Assembly: GCA_014845975.1 (NCBI GenBank)
Contig: RKAN01000063.1
Coordinates: forward strand, 1-7,654
Length of the DNA stretch: 7,654 bases
Direction: 5' to 3'
Source: a bacterium
GTDB taxonomy: Bacteria; Bacillota_I; Bacilli_A; RF39; UBA660
The notes beneath the pieces were generated by a model. The model made no database searches. It worked only from the letters and a program-made list of their open reading frames with translations, and had not been told where the DNA came from. A program made the translations under genes and the position numbers. This document shows positions 1-5,629 of the stretch, piece by piece (the stretch's first letter is position 1; each line of letters starts with the position of its first letter).

Positions 1-251
1 ACTACTTTACTTTTGTCTATTGTTTCATAATAGTTTTCCACTATATAATTATAATTATCAATAATCTCTTTCAAATTTGCATCATTTGATGACAAGTTGA
101 TATTTTTATTATTTAACAAATATCCAACAAGTAAACTAATCATAGCTGTCAATATAATAAGAAATAAAACTTCTGTAGTTTTAAAACTATTATGATTAAA
201 TTTTTCTATTTTTTGTTTCACAATTTTACTGGCATTATTCTCTTTTTGCAT
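1..251 (-). CDS. S41-type C-terminal processing peptidase, N-terminal fragment (runs off left edge)
   Basis: Only the first 83 codons are in the window. Residues 1-27 are polar and lysine-rich, residues about 28-46 form one membrane segment (VLFLIILTAMISLLVGYLL), and a short extracytoplasmic part follows. The last visible stretch, LKEIIDNYNYIVENYYETID, has the look of the helical start of Ctp/S41 proteases, where an 'I-x-x-N-Y-Y-x-x-I/V-D' pattern precedes the PDZ and catalytic domains. Those domains lie outside the window, so no catalytic residue can be checked. The ATG at 249-251 is preceded by AAGAGG with about 10 bases of spacing. The upstream gene's stop lies 15 bases away and overlaps this ribosome-binding region, so the two are probably one operon. 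S41 peptidases of this type are membrane-anchored and trim exported proteins outside the membrane. The family call rests on a short N-terminal resemblance and is moderate. Confidence 0.6.
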   Translation of the reverse strand, partial: MQKENNASKIVKQKIEKFNHNSFKTTEVLFLIILTAMISLLVGYLLNNKNINLSSNDANLKEIIDNYNYIVENYYETIDKSKV

Positions 252-266
252 ATCATCGCATCCTCT

Positions 267-737
267 TTATTCTTTTACTAAAGTTTTTAAAAATGTACTA
301 ATATCACTACCTTGATAATGTTCTGTAATCACTCCATTTTCAATTTTCAACAATGTTGTTTCACTAAAAACTGGATACTTTGCTGTTAAATCAGTAGCCT
401 CAGAAATATAATTCTTATTAAAAGCACTATCTAAATCAACCTCATATACTTTTAGTGCATTTTCTTGTTTGGCATATGTCGACAAATTTGATTGATAACT
501 AGATATATTCTCATCTTTTGAAAAACTAGCAAGTACATAATAAGAATCTCTATTTTGTTTGTAAATTTCACTTACCAATATAGTATCATAATCAATAACT
601 GCATCACTTTTAGTTTCTTCATTATCTTCAATTTTATGTTCTGTAATAAATATTGTTATAAAATAAAAAGTAATCAAAACTGCTAAAATAATAAATATTG
701 ATATAATTAAGCTCTTTAAATTGTATTTTTCTTCCAT
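267..737 (-). CDS. Membrane-anchored thioredoxin-like protein without CxxC motif (156 aa)
   Basis: Starting at the ATG at 735-737 (MEEKYNLKSL), the protein has a membrane segment at about residues 8-32 and an extracytoplasmic domain of about 110 residues. That domain reads like a thioredoxin fold: a beta strand (YYVLASF), a helix (ISSYQSNLSTYAK), a strand ending in VDLD, then a strand-turn-strand (TTLLKIENGVI) and a closing helix. At the place where CxxC is expected it has SFSKDENIS, there is no cysteine in the domain, and the usual cis-proline position is not proline. A thiol oxidoreductase role is therefore unlikely; a structural or binding role is inference. An ATG at 770 would add 11 residues, but it lies upstream of the likely -10 box and has no ribosome-binding site, whereas GGTGAT (741-746) sits just before the 737 start. 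The gene has its own promoter and is followed 15 bases later by the S41 peptidase gene. Confidence 0.7.
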   Translation of the reverse strand: MEEKYNLKSLIISIFIILAVLITFYFITIFITEHKIEDNEETKSDAVIDYDTILVSEIYKQNRDSYYVLASFSKDENISSYQSNLSTYAKQENALKVYEVDLDSAFNKNYISEATDLTAKYPVFSETTLLKIENGVITEHYQGSDISTFLKTLVKE

Positions 738-752
738 AATATCACCGAAATC

Positions 753-761
753 ATTATAACA
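753..761 (-). promoter_or_regulatory. Extended -10 promoter of the thioredoxin-like/S41 operon
   Basis: On the minus strand the sequence reads TGTTATAAT: a perfect TATAAT (753-758) preceded by the TGn extension. The -35 region at about 776-781 (TACTCT) is poor and lies inside the upstream terminator hairpin, which fits an extended -10 promoter. Transcription would begin near 746, so the leader would be only about 10 bases and the GGTGAT ribosome site would lie at its very 5' end. Confidence 0.6.
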
Positions 762-768
762 TAAAATC

Positions 769-798
769 AAAAAATAGAGTATAGTTATGCTCTATTTT
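769..798 (-). terminator. Rho-independent terminator after the YdcC-like lipoprotein gene
   Basis: On the minus strand a 9-bp stem, AAAATAGAG (790-798) with CTCTATTTT (771-779), encloses a 10-base loop and is followed by further Ts (TTTTTT in total). The TAG stop of the lipoprotein gene lies inside the left arm. In the plus direction the T run is only four bases, so it should act mainly on the minus strand. Confidence 0.75.
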
Positions 799-1793
799 CC
801 AACTGGAATTGTATTCATAGAATTTACCATTTGTAATAATTCTTCTTTTTCTAAGGTATTTGAAACTGCATAATATTCTATTCCATCACTAATCCAACTT
901 GCAGATTGATCACTGATATTTCCAATACTATCATTAATAAATTCTAGATCACCATAAACTGGTACTATTACTGTATCTTCACTGGCATTCACTTTTTCTT
1001 CAATTAAGGTAAATGGACTATCTCCAGTAAACGTCAAGATTACTCTATCACCTTCATCTGTAGCAATTGTCTCTTGTGATTCTAAATAGGTATTATCTGG
1101 TAAATATAATGGATAAACAATATCATCAATTTCTAGGCTTGTTTTTTTAGTTTCCGTTTTTTGTTCTGTTAATTTCATATTTTGAGATAAATCAAAATAA
1201 TTTTTATCAAACTTTTTATTAAGATCTGTTTGAGTATAATTCATACGAATTTTTACAATGCCATTTCTATTTAAAACTTCTACCTTTGTAATATTAGCTT
1301 TTTTATCTAAATAAATTTTTTGACTAACTAATTCTTTATTATTTGAATAATTTACTGAAGTTTGTATAATATAACCATCATTTTTAGTTTCTACTGTCTT
1401 TTTGCTGTCATTTTTAATATCTTCTAAGATTGTTTGATACAAATAACTTTGAGAATTGTTATAAGGCCATTCACTTTGGAACTTAAAGCTTTTATTTAAA
1501 GATGGAGTTAATACGAATACACCTTCTGCATTTTTTAAAATAATTTGTTCATGGTCATTTGTTTTATTTTTTAAACTTACTCGATATTTTTCATCTTTTT
1601 GATAATCCACATTAATATCATATTGATAAGTTGTTTCATTATTTGTAACTTCTAATGTACCAGTAATATGATATCCATTTATTTTAGATATTTTCTTTGT
1701 TAAAGAAGACACAATATCCTGATTTTGAGTATTACAGCCAGTAAAAATAAATAGTCCAAAAATAAGCAATCCACATAATATTTTTTTCTTCAT
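792..1793 (-). CDS. YdcC/GerS-like lipoprotein with LolA-type fold (333 aa)
   Basis: The N-terminus is a lipoprotein signal: MKKK, a hydrophobic stretch (5-17) and the lipobox FTGC with Cys20 as the lipidation site, so the mature protein should be anchored on the outer face of the membrane. Residues about 28-205 resemble the LolA/LppX-like fold of Bacillus YdcC and clostridial GerS lipoproteins. The most telling stretch is GVFVLTPSLNKSFKFQSEWP (91-110) followed by YLYQ; 'F-D-K-N-Y-F-D-L' at 195-202 closes this domain. Residues about 220-333 (YPLYLPDNTYL, then DRVILTFTGDSPFTLIEE) look like the extra C-terminal domain of this group. GerS acts in spore cortex breakdown in Clostridioides difficile; nothing here shows that role. 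The start is supported by GAGGTGA seven bases upstream. The gene is monocistronic, with its own promoter and terminator, and is divergent from the DUF378-like gene. Confidence 0.8.
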   Translation of the reverse strand: MKKKILCGLLIFGLFIFTGCNTQNQDIVSSLTKKISKINGYHITGTLEVTNNETTYQYDINVDYQKDEKYRVSLKNKTNDHEQIILKNAEGVFVLTPSLNKSFKFQSEWPYNNSQSYLYQTILEDIKNDSKKTVETKNDGYIIQTSVNYSNNKELVSQKIYLDKKANITKVEVLNRNGIVKIRMNYTQTDLNKKFDKNYFDLSQNMKLTEQKTETKKTSLEIDDIVYPLYLPDNTYLESQETIATDEGDRVILTFTGDSPFTLIEEKVNASEDTVIVPVYGDLEFINDSIGNISDQSASWISDGIEYYAVSNTLEKEELLQMVNSMNTIPVGK

Positions 1794-1821
1794 TCTTTCA
1801 CCTCATATTTAATTTCATTTA

Positions 1822-1851
1822 ATTATACGGAACTTATTTTATTTTTATGAA
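1822..1851 (-). promoter_or_regulatory. Sigma-A-type promoter of the YdcC-like gene
   Basis: The minus strand has a perfect TATAAT (1822-1827) and, 18 bases upstream, TTCATA (1846-1851, four of six consensus positions). There is no TGn extension. The -10 lies 29 bases from the start codon, leaving room for the GAGGTGA ribosome site. The 105-base divergent gap 1794-1898 must also hold the plus-strand promoter, for which I see no convincing match. Confidence 0.5.
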
Positions 1852-1898
1852 TATTTTTCTAGTTTCTGGAAAAGATATTAAATAAGAAAGGAGTATAT

Positions 1899-2108
1899 AT
1901 GGAAACAATTCAAAAAATTGCTTTAATATTTACTATTATAGGTGCGATTGTATGGTTGTTAGTAGGATTGTTTGATTTTAATCTTGTTGATTACCTTTTC
2001 GTAGAACTATTAAATGTAGGATTTTTAGCAAGAATTATTTATGTAATTGTAGGAATCTGTGGACTAGTCAATATTGGACTTTTATTTAATCATATTGAAA
2101 ACAAATAA
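1899..2108 (+). CDS. DUF378-like small membrane protein (69 aa)
   Basis: This is the only plus-strand gene in the window. The 69-residue protein is almost all hydrophobic, with two membrane segments at about residues 6-25 and 40-63, separated by GLFDFNLVDYLF. The pattern 'I-x-K-I-A-L-I-x-x-I-I-G-A-x-x-W-x-L-V-G-L-F-x-F-x-L-V' followed by 'A-R-I-I-Y-V-I-V-G-I-C-G-L' matches the DUF378 family (YuzA-like), and the length is typical. The family has no known biochemical function. The ATG is preceded by AAAGGAG with a spacing of seven bases, a strong ribosome site. It is transcribed divergently from the lipoprotein gene and convergently towards cdaR, with which it shares a bidirectional terminator, so it forms a single-gene unit. 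Confidence 0.85.
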   Translation: METIQKIALIFTIIGAIVWLLVGLFDFNLVDYLFVELLNVGFLARIIYVIVGICGLVNIGLLFNHIENK

Positions 2109-2137
2109 AAACGAGAATAACTCGTTTTATTTTTTTA
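2107..2137. terminator. Bidirectional terminator between the DUF378-like gene and cdaR
   Basis: A perfect 8-bp stem, AAAACGAG (2108-2115) with CTCGTTTT (2121-2128), has a five-base AATAA loop. In the plus direction it is followed by ATTTTTTTT. In the minus direction the stem is followed by T, then ATTTG, with a T5 run counting the stem end. It overlaps both stop codons of the convergent genes (TAA at 2106-2108 and at 2127-2129). Confidence 0.85.
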
Positions 2138-3473
2138 CTATTTTAATTTTTACTTTTTTAGTCATAGGAGTATATTGAACTTTTGCATCAGAGCCCTCTA
2201 CTTTAACTTCAACCTCGTATGTACCTTCCTCATATCCATCTAAATCAATATAAGGAATAATATCGTCTGCTGTAATAGAATTAATATTGGATTGAACTCC
2301 TTTTAAGTTAACAGTAACTTCTGTAGAAGATTCATCATTTACAATAACCTTGTAACGATCAGGAAGGTTTCGAATATTAATTTTAACCCCTTCAATTTTT
2401 TTATTGGATACATTTCCAATTCCTACTGTAACCGTTAAACTATTTACAGAAAGAGATTTTACCCCAACAGGTTTTTCAATTTCTAATTTATAAGTTTTTC
2501 CTTCTTTTAATCCATTTACATCAATATTAACTGGAATACTCTTTAGATTATTTAATGTTTCTGAGTCACCATATACAGTAACTTTTGTTTCATTTGCAGT
2601 CATTGAGCTAATTGCATACCCACTAGCCACATCTCCAACTGGTACTAATTTAATTGGAAGTTCTTTACTTGGTGAAGCGATATTAACTTTAACATCAATA
2701 GTTTCCGGAACAATTTCGACATCAACTACTTCGCCATCTTTATTATACGCTTTTAATGGAACATCTTTTATAGTATAAGAGCCTGCTTCTTTTGCTGAAA
2801 TATTATTTAAATCTACCAAAGCTTTTACTTCTACCACTTCTTTTAATTGATGTTCTGCTCCTTTGATTACTATTTTGTCAGTATCATAATCAACATTTTC
2901 TACAACTAATTTAGAATCTAAACTATCTTTATTTAATAAATCTACAGACATTGTCCTTGTTTCTGAAACTTTTTCATATATAATGACAGTTGCAACAGAT
3001 GGATTAACCATATATTCAATTGATCCGTTATTTTGATTGTATTCAATATTTACTCTATGAGTACCTGGTTTTAAGCCACTTAAATCAATTGTTACATAAT
3101 GAGAAGTAGATTGTTTTGCGATATATAAATCTGTTTTACTTCCTATTAAAGTAATATCCACAGTTTCTGGTAATCCCTCTACAACATATTTTTCTTCATT
3201 ATAAATAACTTTTACTTCCTGATTTTTTAAAACTTCTGCAGTGTTATCTGTAAAAAGCAATATTTTTTGATCAATTACAATAAAAATAATCACTGCTAGG
3301 AATAAGGAAATAAATAATAGAGTATTACTTTTTGTTAACCATTTTTCTAATCTTTTACCAGAACGATCAAAATTAGATGTAATCATCAAAATTAGTTTTG
3401 TAATAGGAGTAATAATTTTACGATCAATAAAACTAGTAAAAGATTTTAAAAGTTTACTCATCACCTTTTTCAC
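2127..3473 (-). CDS. cdaR: CdaR (YbbR-domain regulator of diadenylate cyclase), 448 aa
   Basis: CdaR proteins are membrane-anchored partners that modulate the c-di-AMP synthase CdaA from outside the membrane. From the GTG start, a polar, basic N-terminal stretch of about 50 residues precedes a membrane segment (NTLLFISLFLAVIIFIVI). Four consecutive YbbR-like repeats of 80-100 residues then follow to the C-terminus. The signature pieces are VEGLPETVDITLIGSK in repeat 1, IVIKGAEHQLKEV in repeat 2, TVYGDSETLNNLKSI in repeat 3 and VNLKGVQSNINSI in repeat 4. The first ATG of the frame (3494) lies before any ribosome site. GAGGAGG at 3483-3489 is nine bases before the GTG at 3471-3473, and another candidate ATG is at 3459-3461. 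The 5' end overlaps cdaA by about 20 bases, the usual sign of coupled translation. glmM, often the third gene of this operon, is absent: a terminator follows directly. Confidence 0.93.
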   Translation of the reverse strand: MKKVMSKLLKSFTSFIDRKIITPITKLILMITSNFDRSGKRLEKWLTKSNTLLFISLFLAVIIFIVIDQKILLFTDNTAEVLKNQEVKVIYNEEKYVVEGLPETVDITLIGSKTDLYIAKQSTSHYVTIDLSGLKPGTHRVNIEYNQNNGSIEYMVNPSVATVIIYEKVSETRTMSVDLLNKDSLDSKLVVENVDYDTDKIVIKGAEHQLKEVVEVKALVDLNNISAKEAGSYTIKDVPLKAYNKDGEVVDVEIVPETIDVKVNIASPSKELPIKLVPVGDVASGYAISSMTANETKVTVYGDSETLNNLKSIPVNIDVNGLKEGKTYKLEIEKPVGVKSLSVNSLTVTVGIGNVSNKKIEGVKINIRNLPDRYKVIVNDESSTEVTVNLKGVQSNINSITADDIIPYIDLDGYEEGTYEVEVKVEGSDAKVQYTPMTKKVKIKIVKK

Positions 3474-4278
3474 TATTATCTTCCTCCTCATCATACTCTA
3501 ATAGCATAGATTGTTTTGGTCTTAATTCTTCTAGAAGAATCATTTTTACTTCATCTAAAGTCAAGTTATAATTCAACTCTCCATTCATTGCAATAGAAAG
3601 TCTTCCTGTTTCTTCAGATACTACTAAAGCAATGCAATCACCAGTCTCAGATATTCCTAAAGCAGCGCGATGTCTTGTACCTAGTCGTTTGCTGATTTTT
3701 AAATTATCACTTGTAGGAAATACAGCTCCTGCTGATGTTATTTTATCTCCCTGAATAATAACACCTCCATCATGAAGTGGATTATTTGGGAAGAAAATAG
3801 AAATTAATAAATCACTAGATATATCAGCATAGATTTTTTTAGATTTCTGAATATATTCTGTTAAACTATTGTCCCTTTCAATAACCATTAAGGCACCAAT
3901 ACGTTCTTTTTTTAATGTTTCCATTGCATTTACTATTTCATAAACAACTTTTTCTCTTTCATCTACAGTAAGAAGTTTATGGCGTCCTAATAATTGACTA
4001 CGTCCCAAATGTTCCAAAACATTACGAATTTCAGGTTGGAAAATGACTATTAAAGCCAAAGGTCCCCATGTAATCACATAATCTAATAAATAACCAATTG
4101 TTACTAAATCAAACCAATCACTCAAAAGTTTAAGTGCTACTAAAATTAAAATTCCTTTAAAAATTAAAACCATTTTTACATTTTTTCTTAGATTTTTTAA
4201 AATATAATAAAGTACCAACCAAACAAGTAGTACATCCATTAATTTTGTAAAAAGACTAGCAATACTATCAAAAGTCAT
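3454..4278 (-). CDS. cdaA: CdaA, membrane-bound diadenylate cyclase (274 aa)
   Basis: CdaA joins two ATP molecules into cyclic di-AMP, the messenger that controls potassium and osmolyte balance and envelope homeostasis in Bacillota. Three membrane segments lie at about residues 11-28, 35-53 and 61-80, followed by the short coupling helix FQPEIRNVLEHLGR and the DAC (DisA_N) domain at about 105-255. The nucleotide-binding motifs are LHDGG (168-172), where most family members have DGA, and GTRHRAA (200-206), with SEETG at 221-225. The acidic tail (EYDEEEDNSEKGDE) is outside the conserved domain. Length is normal (about 270). The ATG is preceded by AGGAGGGG, a very strong ribosome site, with an extended -10 promoter 26 bases upstream. 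It is the first gene of a two-gene operon with cdaR. The Ala-to-Gly change in DGA is conservative and probably leaves activity intact; that is inference. Confidence 0.96.
   Translation of the reverse strand: MTFDSIASLFTKLMDVLLVWLVLYYILKNLRKNVKMVLIFKGILILVALKLLSDWFDLVTIGYLLDYVITWGPLALIVIFQPEIRNVLEHLGRSQLLGRHKLLTVDEREKVVYEIVNAMETLKKERIGALMVIERDNSLTEYIQKSKKIYADISSDLLISIFFPNNPLHDGGVIIQGDKITSAGAVFPTSDNLKISKRLGTRHRAALGISETGDCIALVVSEETGRLSIAMNGELNYNLTLDEVKMILLEELRPKQSMLLEYDEEEDNSEKGDE
3483..3489 (-). promoter_or_regulatory. Shine-Dalgarno site that decides the cdaR start
   Basis: GAGGAGG on the minus strand lies within the last codons of cdaA, nine bases before the in-frame GTG at 3473. The two ATGs at 3489-3494 cannot use it, and the ATG at 3461 would be 21 bases away with only a closely spaced AAGGTG. 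GTG is therefore the best start, although ATG 3461 cannot be excluded. Confidence 0.6.
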
Positions 4279-4303
4279 TTTACCCCTCCTATCATCTTTT
4301 AAA

Positions 4304-4332
4304 ATTATATCATAAGATTATTATTTTTTGAA
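4304..4332 (-). promoter_or_regulatory. Extended -10 sigma-A promoter of cdaA-cdaR
   Basis: The minus strand shows TTCAAA (4327-4332), a 17-base spacer ending in TGA, and a perfect TATAAT (4304-4309). The TGn extension compensates for the -35 box, which matches four of six positions. The leader to the cdaA ATG would be about 20 bases, too short for a riboswitch. Confidence 0.75.
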
Positions 4333-4356
4333 GAAATTTCACATTTTTATTTCGTT

Positions 4357-4382
4357 AAAAAAAATGGATATTATCCATTTTT
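4357..4382 (-). terminator. Rho-independent terminator after the acidic membrane protein gene
   Basis: On the minus strand AAAAATGGAT (4373-4382) pairs with ATCCATTTTT (4360-4369) around a three-base loop (or TGGA/TCCA with a longer loop), and the T run is eight bases. The stop codon of the gene (4381-4383) overlaps the left arm. It isolates the cdaA operon from its upstream neighbour. Confidence 0.8.
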
Positions 4383-5061
4383 AAAATTTCCAAACGTCTT
4401 CATCGTCTTCTACATCCGCTATTTCTTGATTTAATTTATCAATGCTAGGTAATGCAAAATCATCTGTTGACACTTCTTCAGTTGAAACAGGTTTCTCAGT
4501 TACATTCATTTCTTCTGTTGAAACAGGTTCTTCTGATATATGATCTTCTACTACATCAGTTTTCATCTCATCACTCGATGGAACATTTGAATCATCAATA
4601 TTAGTATTCTCGTTACTAATTGAACTTTCTAAAGAACTATCCATAGTTTCATTTTGAGTTGATTCATTTTCAGTTATTTCATCAGAAACAGGGTTCTGTA
4701 CAGTTTCTTGTTTTGGAAAATCTGAAGGCATTTCAAAATTCATTTCATTTGATTCCAAATGATTATCATTTAAAGGAGCAACTGGTTCAAATGAATCAAA
4801 ACTAACATCGTTAGAATTATCTAAAGTAGATTCCGTTTTTTCTTCTGGAGTAACATCATTTGTCATAAATGAATCCATATTTTCTTCATTATTTTCAACA
4901 GGTTCTTCTTTAACTACTTTTTTCTTCTTTTCTTTTGGAGTCTTTTCTTTCTTTTCTCCAAAATTTGTTTTATCCGCTATATATCCTACAATGGTCATAA
5001 TAACAATGACTGCAATTACAATGATTAACACATAGTTTTCAGATAAGAATGTATAATCCAT
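4381..5061 (-). CDS. Single-pass membrane protein with long acidic low-complexity tail, function unknown (226 aa)
   Basis: I do not recognise a characterised family. A short N-terminus (MDYTFLSENY) precedes one membrane segment at about residues 10-29. A basic block (KKEKTPKEKKKK, 37-48) follows; by the positive-inside rule the tail should face the cytoplasm. Residues 50-200 are disordered-looking and rich in Glu, Asp, Ser, Thr and Asn, with a short repeat (PVSTEE at 179-184 and 191-196, a 36-base period in the DNA). The end is more ordered: LPSIDKLNQEIADVEDDEDVWKF, ending in the aromatic DVWKF. A long acidic linker between a membrane anchor and a C-terminal short motif would suit a tether or docking protein; that is inference. 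AGGAGGG precedes the ATG with good spacing. It has its own promoter and terminator, so it is adjacent to cdaA but separately transcribed. Confidence 0.75.
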   Translation of the reverse strand: MDYTFLSENYVLIIVIAVIVIMTIVGYIADKTNFGEKKEKTPKEKKKKVVKEEPVENNEENMDSFMTNDVTPEEKTESTLDNSNDVSFDSFEPVAPLNDNHLESNEMNFEMPSDFPKQETVQNPVSDEITENESTQNETMDSSLESSISNENTNIDDSNVPSSDEMKTDVVEDHISEEPVSTEEMNVTEKPVSTEEVSTDDFALPSIDKLNQEIADVEDDEDVWKF

Positions 5062-5087
5062 AGTTTCCCTCCTATTCTCTACAATAT

Positions 5088-5116
5088 ATCATATCATTAT
5101 TTATTTTTTTTGACAA
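5088..5116 (-). promoter_or_regulatory. Strong extended -10 sigma-A promoter of the acidic membrane protein gene
   Basis: The minus strand has TTGTCA (5111-5116, five of six), a 17-base spacer ending in TGA, and TATGAT (5088-5093, five of six). It starts only six bases after the trmL stop. I see no GC-containing terminator hairpin after trmL, so read-through from trmL into this gene is possible. Confidence 0.8.
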
Positions 5117-5122
5117 CTTTTT

Positions 5123-5629
5123 TTATTCTGATAAATAATTTTCTCCTTTAAAAGGTTCTGTAAATAACAAATTTGGATAATTTTGTTGACGAAGTACTTC
5201 ATAAACCATGATTGCTACAGAATTAGATAAATTTAAAGCTCTAATATTATCATTCATTGGAATTCTCATACAATGCTCCAAATCATGTTTCAATATTTCT
5301 TTTGGAATCCCTGTACTTTCTTTTCCAAAAACCAAATATATATTTTCATCCCTATTGCTATAATCAAAACTAGTATGTGGCTTTTTTCCATATCTTGTTA
5401 AATAATAAAATGTTCCTTTATTTTCATTTAAAAATGTTTCATAATCTGGATAAACTTTGTAATCACATTTATCAATATAATTAACACCACTTCGTTTAAT
5501 ACTTTTTTCATCCAATTTAAAACCAAGTGGTTCAATCAAATGCAATTTCACACCGGTTCCAGCACAAGTTCTCATAATATTTCCAGTATTACCAGGTATT
5601 TCTGGCTCATATAATACAACATGAATCAT
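5123..5629 (-). CDS. trmL: TrmL, tRNA (cytidine/uridine-34-2'-O)-methyltransferase (168 aa)
   Basis: TrmL (YibK/CspR) is a SPOUT-fold enzyme that uses S-adenosylmethionine to 2'-O-methylate the wobble base of leucine tRNAs. The family motifs are all visible: EPEIPGNTGNIMRTC (8-22), VFGKESTGIP (100-109) and RIPMNDNIRALNLSNSVA (122-139), the last forming the knotted cofactor-binding site. The length of 168 is close to the usual 155-170. The ATG at 5627-5629 overlaps the TGA of the upstream reading frame (ATGA), and GGTG four bases before the ATG is only a modest ribosome site, so translation is probably coupled to the upstream gene. That matters because the upstream gene carries a frame break: ribosomes that stop at 5865 would not reach the trmL start. 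I see no promoter for trmL alone. Confidence 0.95.
   Translation of the reverse strand: MIHVVLYEPEIPGNTGNIMRTCAGTGVKLHLIEPLGFKLDEKSIKRSGVNYIDKCDYKVYPDYETFLNENKGTFYYLTRYGKKPHTSFDYSNRDENIYLVFGKESTGIPKEILKHDLEHCMRIPMNDNIRALNLSNSVAIMVYEVLRQQNYPNLLFTEPFKGENYLSE

Noticed and set aside
738..770. Longer start at ATG 770 for the thioredoxin-like protein
   Set aside because: It would lie upstream of the predicted transcription start and has no ribosome site; the added residues are not membrane- or fold-like.
1852..1898. Promoter for the DUF378-like gene
   Set aside because: Weak -10-like words such as TATTAA are present before the AAAGGAG site, but no -35 at a proper distance, so none is reported.
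3474..3494. Longer cdaR start at ATG 3494 (MMRRKIIV)
   Set aside because: The ATGs precede or overlap the GAGGAGG ribosome site and no other site lies upstream of them; GTG 3473 is better placed.
4279..4380. c-di-AMP (ydaO-type) riboswitch before cdaA
   Set aside because: The gap is only 102 bases and already holds a terminator and a promoter; the leader after the predicted start is about 20 bases.
5096..5139. 9-bp inverted repeat ATTATTTAT / ATAAATAAT around the promoter after trmL
   Set aside because: It is made only of A and T with a 26-base spacer in a very AT-rich region, so it is expected by chance and is not a convincing operator or terminator.
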